This document shows, in pieces, positions 31,903 to 41,419 of a stretch of DNA of 60,916 nt. Each line of letters begins with the position of its first letter. Position 1 is the first letter of the stretch. This stretch comes from an uncultured Parabacteroides sp. (GTDB lineage: Bacteria; Bacteroidota; Bacteroidia; Bacteroidales; Tannerellaceae): NCBI GenBank assembly GCA_949289155.1, contig CASEMX010000012.1:1-60916 (forward strand), read 5' to 3'. The position numbers were made by a program, and so were the translations under genes. The notes under the pieces were generated by a model that worked only from the letters and a program-made list of their open reading frames with translations, did not search any database and had not been told where the DNA came from.

Positions 31903-34674
31903 TTAGTGGGCCTCCAGCCAATTGGCTCCTTCGCCGTAATCGGCAATCAGCGGGACACGCATTTTCACCGCATTCTCCATGCAATCCAACACGATGCTCT
32001 TCACCTGCTCCAATTCGTCGCGATAGACATTGAAGTTCAATTCGTCATGCACCTGCAGAATCATACGGCTTTTCAGATGCGCCTCTTCAAAACGGCGATG
32101 GATTTGAATCATGGCCAACTTGATGATATCGGCAGCACTGCCCTGTATCGGAGCATTGATAGCATTCCGCTCCGCATAGCCGCGCACGACCGCATTGTGC
32201 GAATTGATGTCCGGCAGGAACCGTTTGCGTTTGAATATCGTTTCCACATACCCCTGCTCTTTCGCAACGCGGATGCTCTCGTCCATATAAGCCCTCACCT
32301 GCGGATAGGTCTGGAAATAGCCTTCGATAAGCGACTTCGCCTCTGCGCGGGGAATATCCAACCGTTCCGCCAACCCGAAGATAGAGATGCCATAGATAAT
32401 CCCGAAATTCGCCGACTTCGCTTTCCGGCGCATTTCGGAGGTCACCTCATCAATCGGCACATTATAAATCTTGGAGGCAGTCGCCGCATGGATATCCTCA
32501 CCGCTGCAGAACGCCTCGACCATGTGTTTATCGCCACTCAGATGCGCCATGATACGCAATTCTATCTGTGAATAATCCGCCGAAAAGAAGAGGCAGTCGG
32601 CATTGTCGGCAATGAATGCCTTCCGAATCTCGCGCCCCAGTTCATCCCTCACCGGGATATTCTGCAGGTTCGGGTTGGTCGAACTGAGCCGTCCGGTTGC
32701 CGTCACCGCCTGATTAAAGGAGGTATGCACCTTTCCCGTCTCCGGATTAATCAACGCCGGCAACGCATCGATATACGTGCCCAACAATTTCTTTATACTG
32801 CGATATTCCAACAGCTTTCCGACAATCGGATGTTTGGAGCGTAATTTTTCGAGGATATCTTCGCTCGTACTGTATCCGCCCGACTTCGTTTTCTTTGCTT
32901 TCTCATCCAGTTTCAACTGCTCAAACAAAACAAATCCCACCTGAGCCGGCGAATTGATATTGAATTGCTGGCCGGCAAGCGAATAAATCTCCTGCTCCAA
33001 CTGCGCCAGCTGCCCGCTCAACTCAGCCGACGATTGCTTTAAGGCGTCGGTATCCAATTTGACACCGGTGGCCTCCATCTCGGCAAGCACATAAATCAAT
33101 GGCATCTCCATCTCATAAAACAGCGATTCCAATCCCTCCTGTTTCAGATTCGGCTCGAAGAAATTCTTCAATCGGAGCGTGACATCGGCATCCTCAGCGG
33201 CATAGTCCTTGATTTGCTCCAACGGAACATTTCGCATCGAGCCCTGCTTTTTCCCGCGCGGACCAATCAGCTCCTCAATCGGCACGGGCCGATAATGCAG
33301 ATAAGTCTCTGCCAGATAATCCATGCCGTGCCGTAATTCCGGATTTAACAGGTAATGCGCCAGCATCGTATCGAACAGCGGACCTGCCACTTTCACTCCA
33401 TACTTGCGCAACGCCAAGATATCGAATTTGATGTTCTGTCCAATCTTCTGAATCGCCGGATTCTGCAGAACATCCGCAAACCGACGGACAATGACGGTCG
33501 CCGCTTCTCTATTTCCCGGAACAGGAACGTACCAAGCTTCACCCTCCCGAACGGCAAACGACATTCCCACCAAACCTGCAGTCAATGCATCCAGTCCGTC
33601 CGTTTCCGTATCGAATGCAAAAGCCGTTTGAGCAGCAAGAATACGACACAATTCCTGTTGCTTCTCCTCCGTATCGGCAAGATAATAGGTGTGCGGTGTA
33701 TTATTTATATTGGCAAGTGAATCCGCCTCCGCCATCGTTGAAATATCATTCGCAAACAAATCCAATTGCGGAGAGGCAGCGATTACCTTCGAAGTCCCTT
33801 GAGCCGGTTGTTGGTTCTCTTTTAAACGCTGAATAAAAGTCCGGAACTCCAACTCCGTATAAATCGAGACCAAACGCTCGGTATCCGGTTCCCGGTGTTC
33901 GCAAGAGGCGGCATCAAACTGGATAGGGACATCCGTTTTTATCGTTGCCAAGAATTTAGAGAAACGTATCTGTTCGCTGTACTCTTCCACCTTCTTCTTC
34001 TGCGCCCCCTTCAGCTTATCGATATGGGCAAGCATATTCTCAATCGTACCGAACTCCGCCAAGAGCTTCTGCGCCGTCTTCTCACCCACTCCGGGACAGC
34101 CCGGAATATTATCAGATGCATCTCCCATCAACCCCAACAAATCGATGACTTGCGCCGTAGAAGTAAGCTGATACTTTTCCAGTACCTCTTTTTCGCCCAA
34201 CACTTCATAATCGCCTCCATACCTTGGGCGATACATATAAATATGTTCGCCGACCAATTGCCCGTAATCCTTATCCGGCGTCATCATATACACCTCAAAG
34301 CCCTGTCCTGCGGCTTGCTTGGCAATCGTTCCGATGACATCGTCCGCCTCATAATGCGGAACCTCCAATATCGGAATATTATATCCCTGTATAATTTGCT
34401 TGATAATCGGGACAGCCTTCCGGATATCTTCCGGAGTCTCTTCGCGCTGTGCCTTATATTGCTCGAAAGCTTCGTGGCGGAACGTGGGACCTTGCGGGTC
34501 GAAGGCTACGGCAATGTGTGTCGGTTGTTCGCGCTTCAATACATCTTCCAAAGAATTGACAAACCCGAAAATAGCCGAGGTATTCATGCCTTTCGAATTA
34601 ATCCGCGGATTCTTGATGAAAGCATAATACGAACGGTAAATCAGTGCATATGCGTCTATTAAGAATAATTTCAT
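31903..34674 (-). CDS. polA: DNA polymerase I
   Basis: Repair and Okazaki-fragment polymerase. The 923-residue protein has all three domains: a 5'-3' flap nuclease (1-290; FLIDAYALIYRSYYA, YEADDVIGT, GLMGDASDNIPGCPGVGEKTA), a 3'-5' exonuclease with an intact DETETDGL-type first motif (FAFDTETDGLD) and hence probable proofreading, and the polymerase with motif A DYSQIELRIMAHLSGD, the O-helix RRKAKSANFGIIYG (Phe rather than Tyr, so discriminating against ddNTPs) and motif C VHDELNF. ATG 34674 gives the standard MKLFLIDAYALIYR; the frame further upstream (to 34740) is not expected. Divergent from the polyprenyl synthase. Confidence 0.97.
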   Translation of the reverse strand: MKLFLIDAYALIYRSYYAFIKNPRINSKGMNTSAIFGFVNSLEDVLKREQPTHIAVAFDPQGPTFRHEAFEQYKAQREETPEDIRKAVPIIKQIIQGYNIPILEVPHYEADDVIGTIAKQAAGQGFEVYMMTPDKDYGQLVGEHIYMYRPRYGGDYEVLGEKEVLEKYQLTSTAQVIDLLGLMGDASDNIPGCPGVGEKTAQKLLAEFGTIENMLAHIDKLKGAQKKKVEEYSEQIRFSKFLATIKTDVPIQFDAASCEHREPDTERLVSIYTELEFRTFIQRLKENQQPAQGTSKVIAASPQLDLFANDISTMAEADSLANINNTPHTYYLADTEEKQQELCRILAAQTAFAFDTETDGLDALTAGLVGMSFAVREGEAWYVPVPGNREAATVIVRRFADVLQNPAIQKIGQNIKFDILALRKYGVKVAGPLFDTMLAHYLLNPELRHGMDYLAETYLHYRPVPIEELIGPRGKKQGSMRNVPLEQIKDYAAEDADVTLRLKNFFEPNLKQEGLESLFYEMEMPLIYVLAEMEATGVKLDTDALKQSSAELSGQLAQLEQEIYSLAGQQFNINSPAQVGFVLFEQLKLDEKAKKTKSGGYSTSEDILEKLRSKHPIVGKLLEYRSIKKLLGTYIDALPALINPETGKVHTSFNQAVTATGRLSSTNPNLQNIPVRDELGREIRKAFIADNADCLFFSADYSQIELRIMAHLSGDKHMVEAFCSGEDIHAATASKIYNVPIDEVTSEMRRKAKSANFGIIYGISIFGLAERLDIPRAEAKSLIEGYFQTYPQVRAYMDESIRVAKEQGYVETIFKRKRFLPDINSHNAVVRGYAERNAINAPIQGSAADIIKLAMIQIHRRFEEAHLKSRMILQVHDELNFNVYRDELEQVKSIVLDCMENAVKMRVPLIADYGEGANWLEAH

Positions 34675-34750
34675 TGTTCGATTGTTTATTATTTGTTGCA
34701 ACAATTTCGGGTAAAAATACAAAAAAACTCGCTTACTCAATACTTTTTGC

Positions 34751-34758
34751 TACTTTTG
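34751..34758 (+). promoter_or_regulatory. TACTTTTG promoter element of the polyprenyl synthase
   Basis: TAnnTTTG match 18 bp upstream of ATG 34777, so the leader is very short. Confidence 0.6.
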
Positions 34759-34776
34759 CAGAGCATTTAAGGAAAT

Positions 34777-35748
34777 ATGAATGATAGAAGCAAAATAGAA
34801 GAACCGGTTTCGTCTGAATTCGCGCGCTTTAACAGAGAATTTGAATCCTCATTACGAAGCGAAACGAATCTTTTGCAGGCGGCTATCGACCAAATATTAG
34901 GGGCAACGGGAAAACATATACGCCCGCTGCTTGTATTATTAGCGGCTAAAGCCTGCGGAGCCGTAACAGAAAGTACCATTAACTCGGCTGTGTTCTTAGA
35001 GCTCTTGCATACAGCTACCTTGATTCACGATGATGTCATCGATGAAACCAAGCAGCGGCGAGGCGTTCCTTCTTTAAATGCTATCTTCGACAATCGCGTG
35101 GCCGTCTTAACCGGCGATTATATCTTATCTACGGCACTCATCCGCTCCATCCAAACAGGAGACATGCGGATTATCGGCATTGTCTCGAACTTAGGACGCG
35201 ACCTTTCCGAAGGAGAAATCAAGCAAATGGAAACAGCGGACGAGCGTATCCTCGATGAGTCCTGCTATCTGCAAGTTATTTACAAGAAAACGGCAACGCT
35301 TCTTGCGGCATGTACCTCAATTGGCGCAATCTCGGCAGGAGCGGACGATAAACAAATTGCACAGCTCCACGAGTTTGGGGAATTATTGGGATATGCCTTT
35401 CAAATACGCGATGATATTTTCGATTATTTCGACGCATCCCATATTGGCAAACCCACTGGCAACGATATCCGGGAAGGGAAAGTCACGCTTCCGCTCCTTT
35501 ATGCCCTCCGACAACCCAACGAAGAGGCAGCACACCTCCGGCAAATCATCCTCAACAAAGATTTGACCGACGAGCATATCAAGCGCCTCATCGATTTCGC
35601 CAAAGTATCCGGAGGAATCGAATATGCAAAGCAATCTATGATGCGTTATCACCATCAGGCACTTGAGGTGCTCCGCTCTCTACCCGAATCTGCAGCCCGA
35701 AATGCACTTGCGGCATTGGCAGATTACATAGTCACCCGAGAGAAATAA
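34777..35748 (+). CDS. Polyprenyl diphosphate synthase (trans-prenyltransferase)
   Basis: Builds long-chain isoprenoid diphosphates, probably for menaquinone side chains. The 323-residue protein has the first Asp-rich motif LIHDDVIDETKQRRG (about 85-99) and the second IRDDIFDYFD (about 205-214), plus GKHIRPLLVLLAAKACG. Small side chains upstream of the first motif suggest a long product, but chain length cannot be read reliably. Single gene with its own promoter, convergent with the EEP lipoprotein across a mirrored 23-bp array. Confidence 0.9.
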   Translation: MNDRSKIEEPVSSEFARFNREFESSLRSETNLLQAAIDQILGATGKHIRPLLVLLAAKACGAVTESTINSAVFLELLHTATLIHDDVIDETKQRRGVPSLNAIFDNRVAVLTGDYILSTALIRSIQTGDMRIIGIVSNLGRDLSEGEIKQMETADERILDESCYLQVIYKKTATLLAACTSIGAISAGADDKQIAQLHEFGELLGYAFQIRDDIFDYFDASHIGKPTGNDIREGKVTLPLLYALRQPNEEAAHLRQIILNKDLTDEHIKRLIDFAKVSGGIEYAKQSMMRYHHQALEVLRSLPESAARNALAALADYIVTREK

Positions 35749-35853
35749 ATAAGGACATTCAGTAAATGTCCCTACATAAATAGATATTGCCGTAGGCTTC
35801 AGCCTATAGGAAAAGGGTTATATTTGTTCCCATCCATTAAAACAATTCCCCCT

Positions 35854-36064
35854 CGTAGAACTCAACAAGCCTATATCGTAGAACTCAACAAGTCTATATC
35901 GTAGAGCTTGGCAAGTCTATATCGTAGGGACTGACAAGTCTCCCTCGTAGCGAGGTCGGTCGCTACGATATAGAGAGGTCGGTCGCTACGATATAGAGAG
36001 GTCAGTCGCTACGATATGCGGTTTCCTGTCGCTACGATAGGGACTTTTCGACTGCTACGGTAGG
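35854..36064. repeat. Mirrored inverted array of 23-bp units (5 + 5)
   Basis: CGTAG marks unit starts at 35854, 35877, 35900, 35923 and 35946; its complement CTACG occurs at 35963, 35986, 36009, 36032 and 36055. Both halves have an exact 23-bp period and the right half is the inverted form of the left (TATATCGTAG against CTACGATATA). The centre CGTAGCG-AGGTCGGT-CGCTACG is a perfect 7-bp stem. The array lies between the convergent stops at 35748 and 36105. Confidence 0.95.
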
Positions 36065-36104
36065 GAGTTCTTTTATGCTTAGTATAGGCTTTATACTCTT
36101 TGCC

Positions 36105-37133
36105 TTATTCTATCTCAAATGTTGCCAGCAAACCTTTATGGTCTGTCGGCCATACGCCAAGAGGCAACAGGAAGCGGTCTTCCGTTTCGTTTGGAACGCG
36201 CTTGCTATATGCGATACTCCCTTCGTGCCCAAAGATGATGGCGTCCTTCAATTTCAAACCCTCATAAGGTGCATAGAAAATATAATCGATGCGCTCCCGT
36301 TCGTCCGACTTGGGCGTCCATGTCAGTTTCTCGATGGCTTTATCCGGATTATCATCAGGGAAGGTGATGCCCGGATGTGTTACCGGATTCGGATATAACG
36401 AACGATATACATCTATGTACCCTGCCTCATCCAATAGCGTAGTTACCGTCCAAGGAATCACCAGCCCGTTATGCGCATATAAACCCTTCGTCTCTTCGGT
36501 CCAATCCAAATGGGAAGGTTCATTGAAATCTCCCCCAAGAATAACGATACTGCCCTGCTCCTGTTCTTTCTTCGCATCTGCGATAAAAAGACGGATAGCA
36601 TCGTCCCGCAATGAGGCATCGTTTACCTTCAGTACCTCTTCCACGCTGGTCGGCAACGGTATCTCCTCCCATGTCGAACCGTCATATCCCCGTACATTAT
36701 AATACGCATCATTCAGATAATCCAAATGCGCCGTATAAACCGCCACACGCTTACCGGCTATCGAACTTACCATCTTATAAATGCTCCCATGGTCATCTTT
36801 CTCCGGATAGACCGTAACGGAATCGGTAATCGGATACTTGCTCAACAGCCCCGAATCATAACTATAAAAGGAATAATAATCCAGCCCTTTTTCTTTCAAC
36901 GAGGCCGTAAGCCGGGCGGTAAAGTTGGTATTATGGTAATTGCGCACCTCGCTAAACGTCACGAAATCCGGCTGCAAGCGGACTATTTCATTGACGATTG
37001 CCTCATAACCTCCTTCTACCATCGTACCTTCCTGCCAGATATTCCATTGCAGCACCGTAAACTCTTTCTTCTCCTTCGCACAGCTTACCAGCAACATAGC
37101 CAGCAAGCAGATGAATATGCCTATTCTCTTCAT
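36105..37133 (-). CDS. Endonuclease/exonuclease/phosphatase family lipoprotein
   Basis: A 342-residue lipoprotein: MKRIGIFICLLAMLLVS then Cys18, followed by KEKKE. The EEP fold is visible: VLQWNIWQEG with the first metal-site Asn, DFVTFSEVRN with the catalytic Glu, GGDFNEPSHLDW with the Asp-x-Asn pair, RIDYIFYA and PTDHKGLLATFEI with the terminal Asp-His. Such proteins hydrolyse phosphodiesters or phosphomonoesters (nucleic acid, sphingomyelin, phosphoinositides), and the substrate here is unknown. It starts 28 bp after a GH127 glycosidase, so the two may act together on an exported or host-derived substrate. Confidence 0.85.
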   Translation of the reverse strand: MKRIGIFICLLAMLLVSCAKEKKEFTVLQWNIWQEGTMVEGGYEAIVNEIVRLQPDFVTFSEVRNYHNTNFTARLTASLKEKGLDYYSFYSYDSGLLSKYPITDSVTVYPEKDDHGSIYKMVSSIAGKRVAVYTAHLDYLNDAYYNVRGYDGSTWEEIPLPTSVEEVLKVNDASLRDDAIRLFIADAKKEQEQGSIVILGGDFNEPSHLDWTEETKGLYAHNGLVIPWTVTTLLDEAGYIDVYRSLYPNPVTHPGITFPDDNPDKAIEKLTWTPKSDERERIDYIFYAPYEGLKLKDAIIFGHEGSIAYSKRVPNETEDRFLLPLGVWPTDHKGLLATFEIE

Positions 37134-37160
37134 TTGCTATATTTACTTTATACTCTTTAT

Positions 37161-39203
37161 TTACTTAGCCTTTGCCACTTCCGGCGAACCAGACAACCAT
37201 ACAATCATGGCATCATCCCCGCGGTTATCCCATGCATAATAAGGAATCATCGTCAGTCGCGTCTCCGTGCCGTAACCTTCCGCCACAGATTGTGCCGGGA
37301 CCTCTACAAAATCAATTCCTTTGAGCTTGCCTATTGTCTCCCGCTTTACCAAAGCTGACTCCGACGGGGAGATATAATAACTCGACACCGGAGCCTCATT
37401 ATCTACAGCTTCGGCACAATAGACCAACGGTCCGCGCGTAACGCAAAGGCGACCATGGTCATCTTTCACCTGTTCAATCGCCGTAGAATAATGCACCGGC
37501 ATGGGCAAGTGGAGGGTTACCTCATCATTTGCCTTCCACGTCCGATAAAGGGTAACAAAGCCTTTGTGAACTGCTGCCGAAATCCGCTTCCCATTCAACG
37601 TCAGGGAGTAGGATGCCGAGAGATTATCCGCATAGTCATACAAATCGCCCGGCACAAATTGCGCACCGGTCCACGTAGGTATGCGGAAACGCATCGCAAA
37701 GGTCTGCTCTCCTTTTTCCGGTGTTATACGGAAACGGATGGTCTCATCATAGGGATAGTTCGTCTGTTGCTCGATTCGGACTGCGCCTTCAGCCAAAGGA
37801 ATCGTTGTCTTATTGCCGGCATAAAGCGTACAATAGATTTCATCGCTGGTATGCGCATACATCATTCCGGATACTTGCGGAACCAAACGCGCCAAGTTGG
37901 AGGGGCAACATGCCGTACCGAACCATGGCGAACGGCCGACTGCCCCTTGCCCGGACTCATTCGATCCCTCTGCCTCCAACGGATTCACATAAAAGAACCG
38001 GTTGCCATCCAGATTCACGCCTGCCAATACATTATTATATAAAGCCACCTCAGCCACATCGATATATTTCGCATCCTTCTCGGCAAGGAACATCCGGTAA
38101 TTGAAGAGCACATTGCCTACCGCAGCACAGGTCTCATTGTATGCCTCTTTATTCGGCAGCACATATTCCGGTCCGAAGCCCTCGATACCATGCACTGCGC
38201 CCAATCCGCCGGTAATATGCATCCGCGTATCGACAATGTTCGTCCAGATGCTATCCAACGCCGGAGCCAATGTCGTATCTCCGGTCTGCGCCATTACATC
38301 AGCCATTCCGGAATAAAGATAAGCTGCCCGTACAGCATGGCCCACTGCCTCGCGTTGTTCCCGCACCGGCAAATGCTGCTGCGCATAGCTCGGAGCCATT
38401 ACCCCCTCGCCATTCGGTTGATAAGTCACCCCACGAATATCAATAAACCGTTTCGCCATATTCAAGTAGAGCGTATCGCCCGTTGCCCGATAAAGTTTGA
38501 CCAACGCCAACTCGATTTCCTCATGCCCCGGCGCCTGATTCACCGGCTTTCCATTATTATAATTGGGGTCACCTTCAAAAAACACATGATTGATATGGCG
38601 TGCGCTCTTTTCTGCAATCTTCAGCCATTTGTCTTTCCCGGTCGCCTGATAATAAGCTACCGCCGCTTCATACATGTGTCCCATATTGTAAAGCTCATGG
38701 CTATGCACCACAAACGAATAGGGCTTATCGCCCATGCCTCCGCCGCCCCAATGCTCATGATACTTGGATACGCCGGTCTCATGCGCTTCATAAAGATAGC
38801 CGTCCGGCTGCTGGGCATCCGCTATCAGATTGATGATACTGTCCATCCGTTGCTCCAACACGGGGTCTTTCTCCAAGGTCAGCAGATAAGCCGCCCCTTC
38901 CATGACTTTATATAAATCGGACGCCACGAAACGGTGCGGGAAGGGGAGTTCATCTTTGATGCCTTTCAGGTAATTGCCCGTCTTACGCAAATTGTCCATC
39001 GCCGGACGTACCTTTTCCAGTGCAAACGGGACCAATACCTCTTTCTGGGTTTTCAGGCGAGGCAACCAAAAACTATCTTGCAATTGCACCTCTTGAAAGG
39101 CTATCGGTTTCAGGACCTCCGTGCTTTCCGGCTTGTCCATCGAAGGGGAACAAGCCGTCAGCATAAAGGCTCCTACTGTGAGTAGATAAGTTAATTTCTT
39201 CAT
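37161..39203 (-). CDS. GH127 family beta-L-arabinofuranosidase-type lipoprotein
   Basis: A 680-residue lipoprotein: MKKLTYLLTVGAFMLTAC with Cys18. GH127 enzymes hydrolyse beta-L-arabinofuranosides (and related sugars) with a Cys nucleophile held by zinc. The zinc/catalytic set is visible as Glu357 and Cys359 in NETCAAVGN and Cys432-Cys433 in FGTACCPSNLAR. An (alpha/alpha)6 barrel fills about 60-440, with beta-sandwich regions beyond. It is followed by the EEP lipoprotein and preceded by mrp; no SusC/SusD pair is near, so this is not a full polysaccharide locus. Confidence 0.9.
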   Translation of the reverse strand: MKKLTYLLTVGAFMLTACSPSMDKPESTEVLKPIAFQEVQLQDSFWLPRLKTQKEVLVPFALEKVRPAMDNLRKTGNYLKGIKDELPFPHRFVASDLYKVMEGAAYLLTLEKDPVLEQRMDSIINLIADAQQPDGYLYEAHETGVSKYHEHWGGGGMGDKPYSFVVHSHELYNMGHMYEAAVAYYQATGKDKWLKIAEKSARHINHVFFEGDPNYNNGKPVNQAPGHEEIELALVKLYRATGDTLYLNMAKRFIDIRGVTYQPNGEGVMAPSYAQQHLPVREQREAVGHAVRAAYLYSGMADVMAQTGDTTLAPALDSIWTNIVDTRMHITGGLGAVHGIEGFGPEYVLPNKEAYNETCAAVGNVLFNYRMFLAEKDAKYIDVAEVALYNNVLAGVNLDGNRFFYVNPLEAEGSNESGQGAVGRSPWFGTACCPSNLARLVPQVSGMMYAHTSDEIYCTLYAGNKTTIPLAEGAVRIEQQTNYPYDETIRFRITPEKGEQTFAMRFRIPTWTGAQFVPGDLYDYADNLSASYSLTLNGKRISAAVHKGFVTLYRTWKANDEVTLHLPMPVHYSTAIEQVKDDHGRLCVTRGPLVYCAEAVDNEAPVSSYYISPSESALVKRETIGKLKGIDFVEVPAQSVAEGYGTETRLTMIPYYAWDNRGDDAMIVWLSGSPEVAKAK

Positions 39204-39227
39204 GGTAAAAACAATACTAATTAAGTC

Positions 39228-40340
39228 TTACTTCTTCGTTACATGTACCCGTTGGGTAGGCGCCAGATGCTCGTTACGAAAAGCCACCTGTTCCACCAAA
39301 TGCTCAGCCAGTTCGCGGAACGCTGCGCCGGTGATGCTATCCGGATTCAAGGCTACCGGCTTGCCACTGTCGCCTCCTTCACAGATGCTCTGGACAATCG
39401 GAATCTGCCCCAGCAACGGGATGTTCAGTTCCTCTGCCAAGCGTTTGCAGCCCTCTTTCCCGAAAAGATAATACTTGTTATTGGGCAATTCCGCCGGCGT
39501 GAACCATGCCATATTCTCAATCAAGCCCAGCACCGGGACATTTACCTTTTCGCCTGTAAACATACTGATTCCCTTCCGGGCATCTGCCAAAGCCACCTCT
39601 TGCGGCGTACTGACAACCACCGCTCCGGTGATAGCCAACGTCTGTACCATCGTCAGGTGGATATCGCTCGTTCCCGGCGGAAGGTCGATAAGGAAGAAGT
39701 CCAAATCACCCCAGTTGGCATCCCCGATTAATTGCTTCAGCGCATTGCTTGCCATTGCGCCACGCCACAGCACGGCATCCTCCTTGTTGACAAAAAAGCC
39801 GATAGAGAGCATCTTGACCCCATAGTTTTCCGCCGGCTCAATCAGTTCTCTGCCACCGACCTCCACCATATAGGGACGTGCCTCTTCCAAATGGAACATC
39901 TTCGGCTGGGACGGACCGAAAATATCGGCATCCAGCAATCCGACTTTATACCCCAGCTGCGCCAAAGCCACTGCCAAGTTCGCTGCCACCGTACTCTTTC
40001 CCACACCGCCTTTTCCGGAGGAGATGGCAATGATATTCTTCACTTCGGGCAACAGTTTGTCCGGCTCGGGACGTGCCAACTGGCGTGCCTTTACCGTGAT
40101 ATTGTTCTTGATATTCACCTCCGGACTTACATAAGTCAGGATAGCTGTCTCGGCAGCCTTCACGACCGAACGGATAAACGGGTCGTTCGGTTTGTCGAAA
40201 AGCAACGAGAAGGTTACGTTCATGCCATCGATACGGATATTGTCTTCCACCATACCCATCTCGACCAAATCTTTGCCTGTACCCGGATACCGTACATTTT
40301 TCAAGGCATCCAGGATTAATTGAGGATATAATTTCATCAT
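39228..40340 (-). CDS. mrp: Mrp/ApbC-type P-loop iron-sulfur carrier ATPase
   Basis: Cytosolic Fe-S cluster carrier. The 370-residue protein has an N-terminal MIP18/DUF59 domain (about 5-80; LKNVRYPGTGKDLVEMGMV), then a deviant Walker A SSGKGGVGKSTVAANLA (about 107-123), LLDADIFGPSQPKMF and DLPPGTSD. The C-terminal CxxC that binds the bridging cluster in many Mrp proteins is absent: the site reads ENMAWFTPAELPNNKYYLFG. Bacteroidetes homologues often look like this, so cluster binding may differ. A 41-bp repeat array separates it from trmB upstream. Confidence 0.92.
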   Translation of the reverse strand: MMKLYPQLILDALKNVRYPGTGKDLVEMGMVEDNIRIDGMNVTFSLLFDKPNDPFIRSVVKAAETAILTYVSPEVNIKNNITVKARQLARPEPDKLLPEVKNIIAISSGKGGVGKSTVAANLAVALAQLGYKVGLLDADIFGPSQPKMFHLEEARPYMVEVGGRELIEPAENYGVKMLSIGFFVNKEDAVLWRGAMASNALKQLIGDANWGDLDFFLIDLPPGTSDIHLTMVQTLAITGAVVVSTPQEVALADARKGISMFTGEKVNVPVLGLIENMAWFTPAELPNNKYYLFGKEGCKRLAEELNIPLLGQIPIVQSICEGGDSGKPVALNPDSITGAAFRELAEHLVEQVAFRNEHLAPTQRVHVTKK

Positions 40341-40393
40341 AATTTATAGTATCTAAAGGATTGTCGCTATTCTCCCTAATTTTTCTTCACCGA

Positions 40394-40650
40394 CAGAGAC
40401 TCTGAAACCATTTTCCAAATTGAAAAAATCCCAACAGAGACTCTGTAACCATTTTCCAAATCGAAAAAACGCCAACAGAGACTCTGAAACCGTTTTTCAA
40501 ATCGAAAAAACGCCGACAGAGACTCTGAAACCATTTTTCAAACTGAAAAAACGCCAACAGAGACTCTGTAACCATTTTTCTAATTGAAAAAGCCTCGCCA
40601 GAGACTCTGCAGCCATTTTTCAAAATAAAAATATGCCGTCAGAGGCGCTG
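40394..40650. repeat. 41-bp tandem array, 7 units
   Basis: The palindrome CAGAGACTCTG recurs at 40394, 40435, 40476, 40517, 40558, 40599 and, degenerate, 40640: exactly 41 bp each. Between copies lies an A-rich AAATCGAAAAAACGCCAA-like segment. It begins about 50 bp upstream of mrp and ends directly at the trmB stop (40652, minus strand). Confidence 0.95.
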
Positions 40651-40651
40651 T

Positions 40652-41410
40652 TTACTTTCCTGCCGCCAATGCGCTCCGTTTGCTGCGGTTGAAACTGCGG
40701 TACGCATCATATTCTATCTCGACCTCCGGCTCTATCCACGTCTCGCGCGGCTCACAAACGAACTGGATATACTTTATATCCAATCCTCGGTCCAGCCACT
40801 GCTGTTCGTAATAGGTTCGGATGGAAAGAATCTCGTCCGCCCATCCGCAATGGTATAAATCGTCCGTGCTCACCTTTACCGGCAGATGATTGGCCTTCAC
40901 CATCTCGCAAGTATAGGTGTACATGAAGTTGCTGTCGGTCTTCAAATGAATCAATCCCTCATCGGAAAGAATCTCCCGATAAAGTTTCATAAAGCGAGTC
41001 GAAGTCAACCGCTTGTTGACCTTCTTCATCTGCGGGTCGGGGAAGGTAATCCAGATTTCAGCCACCTCGCCCGGCGCGAAGAAATGCGTAATCAGTTCGA
41101 TGCTGGTACGCAGGAAAGCGACATTCGTCATGCCGCTCTCCAAAGACTCTTTCGCTCCGCTCCACATCCGCGCGCCCTTAATATCCACTCCGATAAAATT
41201 CTTATCCGGAAAAAGCCGCCCTAAGCCTACGGTATATTCTCCTTTCCCGCAGCCCAATTCGAGGACAATCGGATGCTGATTCTTGAAAAATTGCGCATTC
41301 CACTGCCCGCGCATCGGGAAACCCTTTTCCTGCAATACGCTGAACGGATATTGAAAGACATGCGGATAACCCGCCATATCGTCGAACTTCGCTAATTTAT
41401 TCTTGCCCAT
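40652..41410 (-). CDS. trmB: tRNA (guanine46-N7)-methyltransferase
   Basis: Makes m7G46 in the tRNA variable loop using SAM. The 252-residue protein shows [14 protein letters not shown] (SAM motif, about 54-67), [18 protein letters not shown], and [19 protein letters not shown] with the catalytic Asp. The C-terminus is extended and basic ([15 protein letters not shown]). It follows argS by 9 bp and both are translation-related, so they probably share a transcript. Confidence 0.93.
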   Translation of the reverse strand: MGKNKLAKFDDMAGYPHVFQYPFSVLQEKGFPMRGQWNAQFFKNQHPIVLELGCGKGEYTVGLGRLFPDKNFIGVDIKGARMWSGAKESLESGMTNVAFLRTSIELITHFFAPGEVAEIWITFPDPQMKKVNKRLTSTRFMKLYREILSDEGLIHLKTDSNFMYTYTCEMVKANHLPVKVSTDDLYHCGWADEILSIRTYYEQQWLDRGLDIKYIQFVCEPRETWIEPEVEIEYDAYRSFNRSKRSALAAGK

Positions 41411-41419
41411 AACAAGGAA

